DNA of 64,000 nt from Betaproteobacteria bacterium. Lineage in GTDB: Bacteria; Pseudomonadota; Gammaproteobacteria; Burkholderiales; Casimicrobiaceae. Below the pieces are notes generated by a model, which had not been told where the DNA came from, did no database searches, and worked only from the letters and a program-made list of their open reading frames with translations. Each line of letters opens with the position of its first letter. Positions within the stretch are counted from its first letter, which is position 1. Made by a program: the position numbers and the translations under genes. The stretch lies in contig JAAFJA010000011.1 in assembly GCA_013298765.1 (NCBI GenBank), positions 62,001 to 126,000 of the forward strand, in the 5' to 3' direction. Below are positions 1 through 8,912 of this stretch, in pieces.

Positions 1-30
1 CCAACGCCAAATCTCCGCATTCACCGTACG

Positions 31-279
31 TTAAACGAAAACTATAGCGGCACCCGCAATCGTCGCGATGACGAATACGGTTGTTGCAAACCTAGAAGCA
101 ATGAAGCCGCGCAGCGCATAAAGCACAAGTGGCAGCTTCAATTGAGCGCGTCGAATGTCGCGACACACATCAAGATGCGCGGACAAACCCGTGGAATCGG
201 GCTCTTCCGATGGCTCCCTAGCCGGCATCGACGCAGTACTCCAGCGAGGGAGTCGTAAGAGTTGGAGATGGTAGATCAT
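31..279 (-). CDS. small protein with C-terminal membrane segment, unknown
   Basis: This is an 82-residue reading frame opening with ATG. The N-terminal half is polar. Near residues 35-38 there is a His-x3-Cys pair, which recalls zinc-finger anti-sigma proteins but lacks the second cysteine. The last 20 residues form a hydrophobic helix that runs to the C-terminus, so the product would be a tail-anchored membrane protein. There is no strong ribosome site and no recognisable family, so it may be spurious. No neighbouring gene in the window explains it. Confidence 0.3.
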   Translation of the reverse strand: MIYHLQLLRLPRWSTASMPAREPSEEPDSTGLSAHLDVCRDIRRAQLKLPLVLYALRGFIASRFATTVFVIATIAGAAIVFV

Positions 280-635
280 GTTTGGTGCCTATCAACAAAA
301 GTAACTAAACCACTCGAGACCGGTAGAAGCTTTCGATAGGAAGAGGCTATTGGGCGCCGTGTATAGCGTCAATCGGACAAAAGCCACTGCGATGTAGGCC
401 ATGTCCTACGGTATTTAGGCTCGCGTAGAAGTCGCGGAGCGAAGATGCTTTTGAAGCTTCACAAGATGATCACCTCCAATAAAAACCCGCAGTCAATGCG
501 CGCAAAAACCGCGTTTGAACCTGTGGGCGCACACCTACGGGGAAATAGCATGTGCGCCGATATGAGGGATTGATGTGTTTGCTCAGAATCGCAGCTACCG
601 TGCTATCTAGCTCACAACACTCCAGGATACCCATC
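280..635. other. intergenic, nothing recognised
   Basis: About 356 bases separate the small membrane ORF from the Cys-pair periplasmic protein. I see no convincing gene, RNA or repeat. The last 15 bases hold a possible Shine-Dalgarno (AGGA at about 624-627) for the next gene. Confidence 0.5.
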
Positions 636-1196
636 ATGAACTACCGCTTCCCACTTAGCTCCGTGTTTGCCGCCGCAATTCTTCCGGCGTTTTCGCTCAC
701 CTCTTTTGCGCTTGCCGCCACGACAATGACCAGCGCCGAGTACTCATCCGCCAAAGCAGTCATCGCGGCCGAGTACAAAACGCAAAAGGCAGCCTGTGCG
801 TCACTCAGCGCAAATGCAAAAGATGTGTGCCTACAAGAAGCCAAGGGACGGGATCGCGACGACCTTGCAATGCTGTCGTACAAGCGCTCCGGCTCGGCTA
901 GCGACGCACGAAAAGTCTCAGTGGCACGAGCGGATTCGATCTTTGCAGTTGCAAAGGAACGTTGCGACGACCTAGCAGGATCGGCAAAAACGCTATGTCG
1001 CTCGGAGGCAAAAGACAAGCACACCAGGGCGCTTGTCGACGCGAAACTCGTAAAAACTGTGAGCGACGCAACCACCAAAGCTATCGACGACAAACGCGAT
1101 GCCGACTACAAGTTGGCGAGTGACAAGTGCGAAGCGATGGCCGGTGAAGAAAAAGTGAATTGCAGTAACACCGCCAAAGTGCAGTACAACAAGTAG
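636..1196 (+). CDS. periplasmic protein with repeated Cys-pair helical units
   Basis: The 186-residue product starts at ATG 636 rather than 84 bases upstream, because this start gives a clean signal peptide (residues 1-24, cleavage near Ala-Leu-Ala-Ala) and follows an AGGA site. The mature part is Ala/Lys/Asp-rich and predicted helical. It contains three similar units with two cysteines about 10-12 residues apart, of the form C-x-x-L-x-x-x-A-K-x-x-C followed by an AK-rich helix. That pattern is common in uncharacterised betaproteobacterial exported proteins; the cysteines are likely to form intra-unit disulfides. The function is unknown. It has no operon partner. Confidence 0.75.
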   Translation: MNYRFPLSSVFAAAILPAFSLTSFALAATTMTSAEYSSAKAVIAAEYKTQKAACASLSANAKDVCLQEAKGRDRDDLAMLSYKRSGSASDARKVSVARADSIFAVAKERCDDLAGSAKTLCRSEAKDKHTRALVDAKLVKTVSDATTKAIDDKRDADYKLASDKCEAMAGEEKVNCSNTAKVQYNK

Positions 1197-1360
1197 CCAA
1201 CTCAGTCCACACTGGCTTTACACCGATCGAAGCCATACGATGTCTTGGGCAACGCCTCACGAGGTCGTAGGCCCTGTTCGAGAGAGCTTGCTTCGTCTCG
1301 CACCATTTGACGGCTACGGCCAGGTATTCTGGAACAGCGTAGCTTGCTGACGCCGGCTTG

Positions 1361-1588
1361 ATGCGGTCATGCATAGAGCACGCTATCGAAATAGCAGATG
1401 TGTGTCGGCTCGCAACCTCAACGATTGCTCGTGCGGGTGAACATCTCCGCTCAATATGTTCGCTCTGCACTGCCGCGTTTCAGAACTATGGCGATGAGTG
1501 CGCGACACACCTCGCCACTCAACTACAAGAATGCGCAATCGCGTGTGAACGTTGCGCAGAAGCTTGCCGCGGCACGCTGTGCGACTGA
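1361..1588 (+). pseudogene. truncated four-helix copper-storage-like protein (DUF326/Csp type)
   Basis: The 75 residues resemble the C-terminal two-thirds of the Csp/DUF326 cytosolic copper-binding four-helix bundle. They are cysteine-rich with CxxC and CxxxC spacing on helices, and they end in a C-x-x-C-A-E-A-C pattern typical of the last helix. Full-length relatives are about 105-115 residues and begin with another Cys-rich helix. Here the frame is closed by a TAG 21 bases upstream of the ATG, and no cysteine-rich stretch is found in the other frames upstream. I therefore read it as an N-terminally truncated remnant. A TTG at 1358 is an alternative start and does not change this. Confidence 0.5.
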
Positions 1589-1707
1589 GTATCAGCCGCA
1601 AAAATTGCCAACGCCTTGTACCGACGCAATCCATCTCTTGTGTTCAAGTACGAATATGAAATGAAATCAAAATCACCTGATACTCCAGTTCGAGCGGACT
1701 GATCCAA

Positions 1708-1953
1708 ATGACAACGAGAAGACTTGGTCTGTACTGCGCATTGTTTTTCACGCTCGCCCTGCCTTCACGCAGACCACCCGGCGTGAACGAACCAATCAAT
1801 CCACAAATGGTGCGTAAAAGTTCACCTGCTGCACGCGATGCTCAGATCGCGTCGACGATAAAGTTGAGCTACCCACTAGGAGAGTCATTGAGCAAGCCCC
1901 AGAATCCGTGCGCAAATGAGTCAACGAAATGCGCCGACTTGATACATAAATGA
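1708..1953 (+). CDS. short putative exported protein, unknown
   Basis: This is an 81-residue frame starting with ATG. Its N-terminus (a basic Thr-Arg-Arg start, then a hydrophobic stretch at residues 7-19) resembles a signal peptide. The remainder is polar, with two cysteines near the end. It lies 16 bases before the DUF2177 gene and could be co-transcribed. No family is recognised and there is no strong ribosome site; it may not be a gene. Confidence 0.25.
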   Translation: MTTRRLGLYCALFFTLALPSRRPPGVNEPINPQMVRKSSPAARDAQIASTIKLSYPLGESLSKPQNPCANESTKCADLIHK

Positions 1954-1969
1954 ACGCGGGGCTGTTTAG

Positions 1970-2377
1970 ATGATTAAATATCTCGCGGGCTACATGAGCA
2001 CATTGGTCGTGCTGTTGGCTATTGACTTGATTTGGCTAGGCATAGTTGCTAAATCAGTCTACAGCAGAGGCATTGGCCACCTCATGGCAGAGCAGCCGAA
2101 CTTAATGGCTGCGACCGTCTTTTACCTCGCATACGCATTTGGCTTGATGTACTTTGCCGTTGCGCCGCCAAGTGGCGCGCGTCTATGGAAGAACGCGCTC
2201 CTTGCTGCCGCAGTATTCGGCTTCGTCGCATATTGCACCTACGACTTAAGCAATTTGGCGACGCTCAAAAATTGGCCCATGAACATCGCAGTCATCGATA
2301 TCCTTTGGGGCACAGTCCTAAGCACTGTTGCTGCGGCAACCGGAAAAATTGTGTTTGATTGGATGCCGTCTCATTGA
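1970..2377 (+). CDS. DUF2177 family membrane protein
   Basis: This 135-residue integral membrane protein has four predicted transmembrane helices: about residues 5-25, 44-64, 72-92 and 105-127. The pattern of small polar residues in the helices (early Asp-Leu-Ile-Trp-Leu, then Tyr-Asp-Leu-Ser-Asn-Leu-Ala-Thr before the last helix) is characteristic of DUF2177. The molecular function of this family is unknown. The length matches the family. The gene is followed 16 bases later by a strong hairpin shared with the convergent CDF transporter gene. Confidence 0.9.
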   Translation: MIKYLAGYMSTLVVLLAIDLIWLGIVAKSVYSRGIGHLMAEQPNLMAATVFYLAYAFGLMYFAVAPPSGARLWKNALLAAAVFGFVAYCTYDLSNLATLKNWPMNIAVIDILWGTVLSTVAAATGKIVFDWMPSH

Positions 2378-2392
2378 TCTGGACGCGGTTGC

Positions 2393-2424
2393 GAAAGGGC
2401 TAGCCTCAAGGGGCTAGCCCTTTC
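2393..2424. terminator. bidirectional hairpin terminator
   Basis: A 13-bp perfect inverted repeat (2393-2405 with 2412-2424) encloses a 6-base loop, with an A run on the left edge and a T run on the right edge. It lies between the convergent DUF2177 and CDF genes and can serve both. Confidence 0.85.
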
Positions 2425-2433
2425 GTCCCTAGA

Positions 2434-3381
2434 TCATTCACCAATATTGTGAAGGTGAACGCTACTTCTGTCTTTTAGCGAGGCAGATTCGAAAAACAAG
2501 TGCTTGATCGCTGGGTATCGAGAATGAATCGAAGTCTCGATTCGCTCGATTGCAGACGCCACGTCGTCCAAATTGAGGCTGCGCTGAAACCGAACGGCCG
2601 CCGTTAGCAACACATTGTTCGTTCCCATCTGCATGGTTAGCAACCGCCCCACGGCTTCGACGGCCGGCTCTGCACTGATCAACCGACGCAGTTCGGTGAC
2701 TTGAACGTGATCGATGCTTTCGCCGACCAGTAGCGCGCCGCACTTGCGCGCCAGAACGAACGCGGCTGCGACCATAACGACTCCGATGAGTACTGATGCG
2801 GCCGGATCAATGTAAGGGTTGGTGAAGAAATGACTGAGGAACACGCCCAATGCGGCCACTGCGATTCCGACCAGCGCTGCGCAGTCTTCGACAAAAACCG
2901 TGAGTACCGACGCGTCGGAGCTCCGCTGCACGGCCTGCCAAAGCGATTCGTTTTCTCTCTTCGTTGACGAAATTGTGCGTTGCGATACCCACCAGCTATA
3001 GCCCTCAAAAATCGCGGCGACACCCAGCACGACGTAGTTCCAGAACGGGTCGGATAATGGCGTTGGATCCACAAGCCCGATTACGCCGTGATAGATCGAA
3101 ACACCGCCGCCGAACGCGAAGAAGAGCAGTGCAACAATGAAAGCCCAAAAGTAGAGCGCCTTCCCATAGCCAAATGGATGCCATTCGTTCGCAGCGCGCT
3201 TACTTCGTCGTATCCCGAGCAGCAAAACGAGCTCATTGCCGGTATCTACAAGCGAGTGGAAGCCCTCCGCGAGCATCGCCGAGCTGCCAGTGACTACAGC
3301 CGCGACAAACTTTGCCACGGCGATGAGCGCATTGCAGCCAATCGCAACAATGATTACTCGTTGTGCGTCTGAAGGCGTCAC
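2434..3381 (-). CDS. cation diffusion facilitator (CDF) family transporter
   Basis: The 315-residue product is a predicted H+-coupled divalent metal exporter of the inner membrane (Zn2+, Fe2+, Co2+ and similar in the family). Six transmembrane helices span about residues 8-215. The metal-site motif in helix 2 reads His42-Ser-Leu-Val-Asp46, followed by Thr-Gly-Asn-Glu, and an Asp-bearing partner motif lies in helix 5 (Val-Glu-Asp-Cys). A cytosolic C-terminal domain follows. The Asp-Thr-Gly-Asn sequence after the first motif places it nearer the ZnT9-like branch than ZitB. The substrate cannot be decided. It converges on DUF2177 and lies 34 bases downstream of dps on the same strand, which suggests a joint metal/oxidative-stress role. 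Confidence 0.88.
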   Translation of the reverse strand: MTPSDAQRVIIVAIGCNALIAVAKFVAAVVTGSSAMLAEGFHSLVDTGNELVLLLGIRRSKRAANEWHPFGYGKALYFWAFIVALLFFAFGGGVSIYHGVIGLVDPTPLSDPFWNYVVLGVAAIFEGYSWWVSQRTISSTKRENESLWQAVQRSSDASVLTVFVEDCAALVGIAVAALGVFLSHFFTNPYIDPAASVLIGVVMVAAAFVLARKCGALLVGESIDHVQVTELRRLISAEPAVEAVGRLLTMQMGTNNVLLTAAVRFQRSLNLDDVASAIERIETSIHSRYPAIKHLFFESASLKDRSSVHLHNIGE

Positions 3382-3415
3382 TTAGAACGACGTTGCTTTT
3401 CGTTTGACGTTCGCA

Positions 3416-3967
3416 TCAATGTCCAGACGAATCAGGTCGGCGGCTAGCTTCGTACAGGAACCAGGTACGTCGCTCTGTCTCGTCAATCCACAGTTCGATT
3501 AAGCTAGCGCTCGCGATGTCGTGATGCTCGTCACACACGCCATGCGTTTCTCTCAGACGCGTCACCAGCGATTTGTTGTCGTCACGCAATTCCGACAACA
3601 TGTCTGACGGCTCGACAAAATCGGCATCGTTGTCCAGCACCCGCTGCGATCGTGCTATGTGTCCAATGGAGCGCAGCGTTGTTCCGCCTAGTTTTCGAAT
3701 GCGCTCGGCGATCAGATCCGTCATCGCATACAGCTGCTCTGCTTGTTCGTCGAGCATCACGTGGTAGTCGCGAAAATGCGGACCACTCATGTGCCAATGA
3801 AAGTTCTTTGTCTTTAGGTACATCGCAAAGACGTCCGCCAAAATGCCGTTCATCGCGGCTGCGATGTCTTGCACACCTTTGCGGGCTAAGTCCGTGGGCG
3901 TTACAAGTGGCAGTTTCTGTCGGGCTTTTGGTGTTGCTTTGTATGCGGTTTCGGGAGGATTTTTCAC
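3416..3967 (-). CDS. dps: Dps-type ferritin-like DNA-protection protein
   Basis: This 183-residue protein belongs to the Dps/ferritin-like family, which oxidises Fe2+ with H2O2 at inter-subunit sites of a 12-mer and can shield DNA. The ferroxidase residues align with family positions: His57 in Asn-Phe-His-Trp-His, His69, Asp73 in Met-Leu-Asp-Glu, then Asp84 and Glu88 in the next helix. An approximately 20-residue basic N-terminal tail (several Lys and Arg) is of the kind used for DNA contact. The gene lies just upstream of the CDF transporter on the same strand and could be co-transcribed with it. Dps genes are usually controlled by OxyR or stationary-phase factors; I see no clear site here. 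Confidence 0.93.
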   Translation of the reverse strand: MKNPPETAYKATPKARQKLPLVTPTDLARKGVQDIAAAMNGILADVFAMYLKTKNFHWHMSGPHFRDYHVMLDEQAEQLYAMTDLIAERIRKLGGTTLRSIGHIARSQRVLDNDADFVEPSDMLSELRDDNKSLVTRLRETHGVCDEHHDIASASLIELWIDETERRTWFLYEASRRPDSSGH

Positions 3968-4245
3968 TGCGTGTCATTCTTCGGAGTTGGGAATGACGGC
4001 GAGTCTGACGCGGTCCGAGCGCCCGCGTCTGTTCGGTATCGCTCACAACAGCGACATGTGCCGAACCCGATGACCACGCGTCATCGTCCTACTTTCATTG
4101 TGCGTCGTTGCCGATGTCTGAGCATGAGACAGCATAGGAAACTGTCTTCATTCCGACAAGCGCTCTACCACGTCTGCTTGACACTGTAATGCGAAATGCA
4201 GGCAAGGCACTGGCTCTCCGTCGGCAAGAAACAAACAAGGCTAAC

Positions 4246-5358
4246 GTGAAGAAAACTTATTTCGGTGCCACAGCGCTCACTCTGATAGCGTGCGCGAGTC
4301 CAGGCGCACTCCTAGCGCAATCAAACAGTTACGCAAGCATGGGGGATCCGAGCTACCTCCCCTCGAGCTACATCGCCGCCGGTGCCACTGCGACGAATCC
4401 AGACGACAAATTCGGCTCTGACAAAACCGCTCACGGCTTTGGTCTACGCATTGGTATGCCGATTTACCGTATGTGGGATTTGCAGCTCGGCTCAAACTAC
4501 AACCGCTACCACGACGGCGGGTTACGCTATCAGCAAAACACGCTAGGTGTGGATGCGCTTCTTTTGTTTTCCCGCTCACGCTTTCGCCCCTTTCTCATGG
4601 TGGGCGCAGGCGCTGAATACAATAAAGTTACCGCAGGGGGCGTAGATCGGCACCGTACCTCCCCTTATGTCAGTGGCGGCGCTGGCTTGCAGGCTTCGCT
4701 CAACGATCAATGGGGTATGCAAGCGGATTTTCGTCGTGCTCATAGCTATTTGAACGGCGACAGTTTTCCGTTTAAACGCGCCAACACGAACACTGTCTCT
4801 CTCGGCATTACGTACGCGTTGGGCAAACCGATGATCGCAGCAAGATCTGCGCGAGCACCAGACCCGGTCGTCTCTCCTCCAGCTCCACCTGCTCCATCCC
4901 CGCCAGCGGTTGCACCGGCACCGGCACCGGCACCGGCACCAGTTTCGCCACCGGCTGCTGCGCCACCTCCGCCACGCTTTGAAAAGTACACACTGTCTGC
5001 AACCGAGTTGTTCGCCTTCGATAGCGCTGTGTTGAACACGCCACAGGAGAGGTTGAATGAAATTTCGGACGCGTTGATTCGCAATCCGCAACTTGGCACC
5101 GTGACAATTACCGGTTACACAGACCGACTGGGTAGCGAAAAATACAACCTTGCACTGTCTCAACGACGCGCCGATGCGGTGAAAAACTTCATGACGAGTA
5201 AGGGCGTTGCGGCCAATCGATTGGCGGCGACCGGTAAAGGCGAGAGCAGTCCCGTGGTCACATGCAATGAGAAGAAGCGCGCAAACCTCATTGTCTGTTT
5301 GGAGCCCAATCGCCGCGTAGAAGTGGATCAAATCGTGATCGAGCGCCGCATCCCCTAG
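4246..5358 (+). CDS. outer-membrane beta-barrel protein with OmpA-like C-terminal domain
   Basis: The 370-residue product is an OmpA-type porin/peptidoglycan anchor. I chose GTG 4246, which has AAGG five bases upstream and is followed directly by a signal peptide ending at Leu-Ala-Gln. An ATG at 4189 would add 19 unlikely residues. An N-terminal eight-strand beta-barrel domain covers about residues 35-200. A Pro/Ala linker follows, made of alternating Ala-Pro encoded by a GCACCG microsatellite at about 4914-4940. The C-terminal OmpA domain has the expected Thr-Gly-Tyr-Thr-Asp-x-x-Gly and the Leu-Ser-x-x-Arg-Ala motif that binds diaminopimelate in the wall. It is monocistronic. Confidence 0.9.
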   Translation: MKKTYFGATALTLIACASPGALLAQSNSYASMGDPSYLPSSYIAAGATATNPDDKFGSDKTAHGFGLRIGMPIYRMWDLQLGSNYNRYHDGGLRYQQNTLGVDALLLFSRSRFRPFLMVGAGAEYNKVTAGGVDRHRTSPYVSGGAGLQASLNDQWGMQADFRRAHSYLNGDSFPFKRANTNTVSLGITYALGKPMIAARSARAPDPVVSPPAPPAPSPPAVAPAPAPAPAPVSPPAAAPPPPRFEKYTLSATELFAFDSAVLNTPQERLNEISDALIRNPQLGTVTITGYTDRLGSEKYNLALSQRRADAVKNFMTSKGVAANRLAATGKGESSPVVTCNEKKRANLIVCLEPNRRVEVDQIVIERRIP

Positions 5359-5832
5359 CGCTTGTGTCGATGAAGTTGTGAGCCTTTACCGTTCCTCGTT
5401 TCTCGTCTTGTGCGCTAGAAGCAATTTTTCCAAGGCGAGAGTCAGCTTCATCTTGCTGATTCTTTGCTGCAATGCTGAGCAGCTCTGCTCGATCAAACAC
5501 CGTGCTGACAAACTTTTGACACCGGTCGATCCTTTCGCCGCAGGGATACCGTCCGGGAAAAGCTGACTTTGGCTGTGAGACGATGAAACGCGAAGCCTCG
5601 TCACTCGACTCGCGTTCTTCAATGAGTGCGACGAACACGACACAGTAGCTCACAGGGCGGCTTATTCACTTTTCCCCAACCCCAAAGAGCACAGCAATAC
5701 GGCACAGAAAACGTTTGGTACGACCTAGTAAATCGCGGAATGTGGCGCGGCCTCTCTCATGGAGGCGCCAGCATGGAAGCATATGAACTGAATTCTGCAA
5801 CGTCATGTTGCCAATTGTTTCGAAAGTAGGAT
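5359..5832. other. intergenic, no supported gene
   Basis: About 474 bases lie between the OmpA-like gene and the SDR gene. Short open frames occur on both strands, but none has a family signature, ribosome site or plausible composition. I see no terminator or repeat. Confidence 0.5.
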
Positions 5833-6582
5833 ATGTTGAAAGACAAAGTTGTAATTGTCACCGGTGCCTCATCAGGCATTGGACGTGAAGTGGCGCTGAT
5901 ATGCGCTCGCGAAGGCGCGAAAATTGTGGTCTCGGACATCAATGCGCTAACGGGCGAAGAAACTTCCGCGATGGTTCGATCATCAGGTGGCGACGCGAGT
6001 TTCATGATGGCAGACGTGGGAAAACCCGAGGACAGCAAAGCGTTGGTAGCGCACGCGATCGACCACTTCGGCCGCTTGGACATCGCGGTCAACAATGCAG
6101 GCATCGGTGGCGCAAGTGCAGCCACTGCGGATTACCCGCTAGAGAGCTGGGCACAAGTGATCAATATCAACTTATCCGGTGTTTTCTATGGCATGCAACA
6201 GCAAATCGCCGCGATGATGAAGTCTGGCGGCGGTGCAATCGTAAATGTTGCATCGGTGTTGGGTGCGGTCGCGTTTGCGAAATCGCCTGCGTACACCGCT
6301 GCAAAACATGGCGTAGTGGGTCTAACGCAGGCCGCGGCGCTCGAATACGGAGCGCACAAGATTCGAATCAACGCCGTCGGGCCGGGGTTCATTCGCACAG
6401 CGATGACCAGTAACTTGCAAAAAGACGCCGCAGTAAACGCGATGTTGGTCGCCGCGCATCCAATCGGGCGTCTAGGTCGTGCGGATGAAGTCGCCGAACT
6501 CATCGCCTGGCTCGCGTCCGATCGCGCGTCGTTCATCACTGGGTCTTATTACCCCGTTGACGGCGGATACTTGGCTCGCTAA
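5833..6582 (+). CDS. SDR family NAD(P)-dependent oxidoreductase
   Basis: This 249-residue classical short-chain dehydrogenase/reductase has the Rossmann cofactor motif Thr-Gly-Ala-Ser-Ser-Gly-Ile-Gly at residues 10-17, Asn-Asn-Ala-Gly at 87-90, and the catalytic set Asn112, Ser141, Tyr154 and Lys158. Asp35 after the second strand favours NAD(H) over NADP(H). The C-terminus has the usual Gly-x-x-x-x-Val-Asp-Gly-Gly. An AGGAT site precedes the ATG. The substrate is not predictable: glucose dehydrogenase-like and 3-oxoacyl reductase-like members look alike at this level. No partner gene is adjacent. Confidence 0.93.
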   Translation: MLKDKVVIVTGASSGIGREVALICAREGAKIVVSDINALTGEETSAMVRSSGGDASFMMADVGKPEDSKALVAHAIDHFGRLDIAVNNAGIGGASAATADYPLESWAQVININLSGVFYGMQQQIAAMMKSGGGAIVNVASVLGAVAFAKSPAYTAAKHGVVGLTQAAALEYGAHKIRINAVGPGFIRTAMTSNLQKDAAVNAMLVAAHPIGRLGRADEVAELIAWLASDRASFITGSYYPVDGGYLAR

Positions 6583-6902
6583 TGCATGTTCCGCGAGCGC
6601 TCTTCGCCGCGATAGCTGGACAGACGCTACTGCGCGCAGACCATCGCTCACGTAACTCCGTGGGCTTCAGCACGACGTACAACTTCAGGAATCCCGTTTT
6701 CTTTTAACATCAAGTCAGCAGAACAACGTTTCCTGGAGCGCCTGCGTGCGCCTTGGAACTACGTCGCTGGCGACCAAGGTCGCCCTCGCGGTTCGAACCG
6801 AAAATGCTGGGTCGCGAGCGGGACACACATTGCGCGCTAGCTCCCTCGGCATGGCGAAGTAGTTTCATCCGTCGAAGATCTTTCTCGCCCGTTCTTCTTA
6901 CA
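6583..6902. other. intergenic, decayed sequence
   Basis: About 320 bases follow the SDR gene with no supported gene. The region leads into the duplicated tRNA-Asn 3' segment. Confidence 0.45.
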
Positions 6903-7040
6903 AATCGCGATTTGTCTAACGCGTTAGACAAGAAAGTCAGTTTAAAAAATACAAAACGCCGCCCGAAGGTGGCGCTAAGTCTTTGATTCTGTTGGCTCTC
7001 CGACCTGGGCTCGAACCACGGATCTACGGATTAACAGTCT
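6903..7040 (-). repeat. decayed copy of the tRNA-Asn 3' half plus its terminator
   Basis: This 138-base segment matches 22444-22583 with only scattered substitutions and small gaps. It holds, in the same order, the 18-bp palindrome TGTCTAACGCGTTAGACA (6913-6930), the terminator hairpin (6957-6974), and the tRNA-Asn 3' half from the CCA end (6993-6995) through the T arm and variable loop to the anticodon (7033-7035) and its stem. Similarity stops at about 7040, so no cloverleaf can form and this is not a functional tRNA. It may be an old attachment-site duplicate or the relic of a second tRNA-Asn gene. Confidence 0.9.
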
Positions 7041-7637
7041 CGTGAAAAGTCTTGCGATTCAAGCATTTGAAAGGAAAACGTTGGGCAACGTCTAGAGCGG
7101 CATTGGCCACTAAGCACCGAAACGGACGCAAGCGACAAGCGCGTTGTCTAACGACCGGATTTGCGCGAGTAATCCTGGCTAGTCGCGTCGCAGTTCCTGA
7201 TTCGGTAGGTTCGCGTTTCGCCTGCAATTCCAACAAACTCGTTGGTTCGCTCGCTATCATGGCTGGAGTTCACGCTGAGTCGCTGCTTCCATGGCGGCAC
7301 AGCGTGGAAGTCCCGAAAGAAGCGTGGACGCTATGCGTGTCGTTGCCCCTTGGATCTGACTCTCTCGTTTGAAAACCGGATGCAAATGATCGAGCGGTGC
7401 TGACAGGATCGGCCACGCTTGAGAAAAAAGCGTTGCGAATAGGTAGCCCGCCCCTCCCGACCTCCCCACCAATCCAACTGCTAGGTTTTGTGGAAGGATA
7501 CGCCCGTGCGGTCGCGTATAACCGGGAGAGAGGTTCACCGGGAAAGTCAATGCATCGTCGCAGTTCGACCGCCACCTGTCGCTCAAGCCGGGGAATATTC
7601 GGAGCTACTCAAGCTTGTGGTGACTTCTCCCAACGGA
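7041..7637. other. intergenic, no supported gene
   Basis: About 600 bases lie between the tRNA relic and the DUF4397 gene. Several frames are open on the minus strand (for example 7257-7586), but they are mutually overlapping and match no domain I recognise. I see no integrase or transposase remnant. Confidence 0.45.
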
Positions 7638-8912
7638 CTATCTATCCTTGCGCAGAATGCCCACTGGCGCCGCACGATTACCCAGTTGAAAGAGGGAATA
7701 GACCGCGCCAGTCACAAACGTGGTGTCTTCCGAAAGGTAGAGCGGCGCCAAGTTTGCCGCTTCGGTTACGTCAACACGTGAGTACTCACCGCTGGTGATC
7801 GAGTTGTACAGGGACGCGCTCCCAAGTGTGACGCCGCTTGCAACCGGAGAATAGTCCGCATTTAGAGTAATCCCGCCAGCACCACTATCGGCATAGCCGT
7901 TCACCAGTCTTACCTTGGCACGGTTAGATTGTGTCGGAGCCCGATTGTTATCAGCCAGGAGCGTTGCACGTGCGTTCGCATTTTCGCCAAACGCAAGCAA
8001 CGTATTGTCGGTACCCGCTTCGATGTTCGCGGAGATCTGCGCGAAGGACACGCCATTTGAGGTTAAAGAAAACGTAGTCGCGCCCCTTGGAATCAACACG
8101 TATGAAGAAATCGACGGACTTGCATTAGAGAGAATGCGCTCGGCCTGTGCCGTGTTCACAACTATCCGCTCGCCGCTTGTGCGTCCCGCGACTAAGCGAA
8201 TTCGGGCGTTTTCGTTGTCGTGGCGTGTCGCGACTTCCGCTTGCTGAAATGTGATCGCGTTCACAAGCGTTCCTCCTGTGGTGGGTAGTAGAACAATCGT
8301 GTAGTTTCGCTTTTCCGATAGCGCAATGGGAGGAATTGCGATACGTAGATCCTCTTTATCACCGCTTGCGGTAAACCAGCTTCGATAGCTGCCTTTGTCG
8401 AGTTCGACCCAATTGGTTACGCTTCCGAAGCCAATCCCACTCGTCCGAGCGAGCAAGTCCCTGACGTTGGTCGCAGATGTCGAAGCGAAGAGATCGAGCG
8501 AACCGCTATCCGATGACGCGTTCAGTACGCGCAGTTTCGACTTGTCAGCGCCAGGTTCGCTCTCATTTTCTGAGTACTGATTCATACGCAAGCCGCCATC
8601 TGGGCCGTAGACCACGTAAATGTGTTTCGTTCCTTTACTTGGTGCCGCCGTGGTCTCATAGATCGCCGCCGTGCTGCCATGACGCGTTACCTTTAGCGTT
8701 TTAGACTCCGCCTTGAAGTCAAGGTAGCCGCTCACCGCGCCGTAAGCCACGTTCGAGTGTTTAAGTTGGTCGTCGAAGTAAACGTCTACAGGACCGTAGT
8801 CAAGAGAAGCGTTAAGCACGCGAACCTGCGCACCATCATCACCGCCCCCGCACCCGGCTAAAGCCAGCGCCAATAGAGCTATCAATAGAGTAAGAAACTG
8901 CTTTACGTTCAT
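7638..8912 (-). CDS. DUF4397 domain lipoprotein
   Basis: The 424-residue product starts at the inner ATG (8912), which places a lipoprotein signal directly after it; the lipobox Leu-Ala-Gly-Cys is near residue 20 and is followed by Gly-Gly-Gly-Asp-Asp. The mature protein consists of about four beta-rich repeats, each opening with a Val-Arg-Val-Leu-Asn-Ala-Ser-like strand, the hallmark of DUF4397. It is probably anchored in the outer membrane or periplasm. The function of the family is not established; members are often cell-surface proteins. It is divergent from an orphan response regulator 274 bases away, a possible controller. Confidence 0.85.
   Translation of the reverse strand: MNVKQFLTLLIALLALALAGCGGGDDGAQVRVLNASLDYGPVDVYFDDQLKHSNVAYGAVSGYLDFKAESKTLKVTRHGSTAAIYETTAAPSKGTKHIYVVYGPDGGLRMNQYSENESEPGADKSKLRVLNASSDSGSLDLFASTSATNVRDLLARTSGIGFGSVTNWVELDKGSYRSWFTASGDKEDLRIAIPPIALSEKRNYTIVLLPTTGGTLVNAITFQQAEVATRHDNENARIRLVAGRTSGERIVVNTAQAERILSNASPSISSYVLIPRGATTFSLTSNGVSFAQISANIEAGTDNTLLAFGENANARATLLADNNRAPTQSNRAKVRLVNGYADSGAGGITLNADYSPVASGVTLGSASLYNSITSGEYSRVDVTEAANLAPLYLSEDTTFVTGAVYSLFQLGNRAAPVGILRKDR

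Noticed and set aside
4576..5331. long minus-strand frames opposite the OmpA-like gene
   Set aside because: They are low-complexity shadows of the Ala-Pro linker and OmpA domain in the sense strand.
7257..7586. 109-residue minus-strand frame between the tRNA relic and the DUF4397 gene
   Set aside because: Composition is plausible in two overlapping frames at once and no domain or ribosome site supports either. It was considered as a mobile-element remnant but cannot be named.
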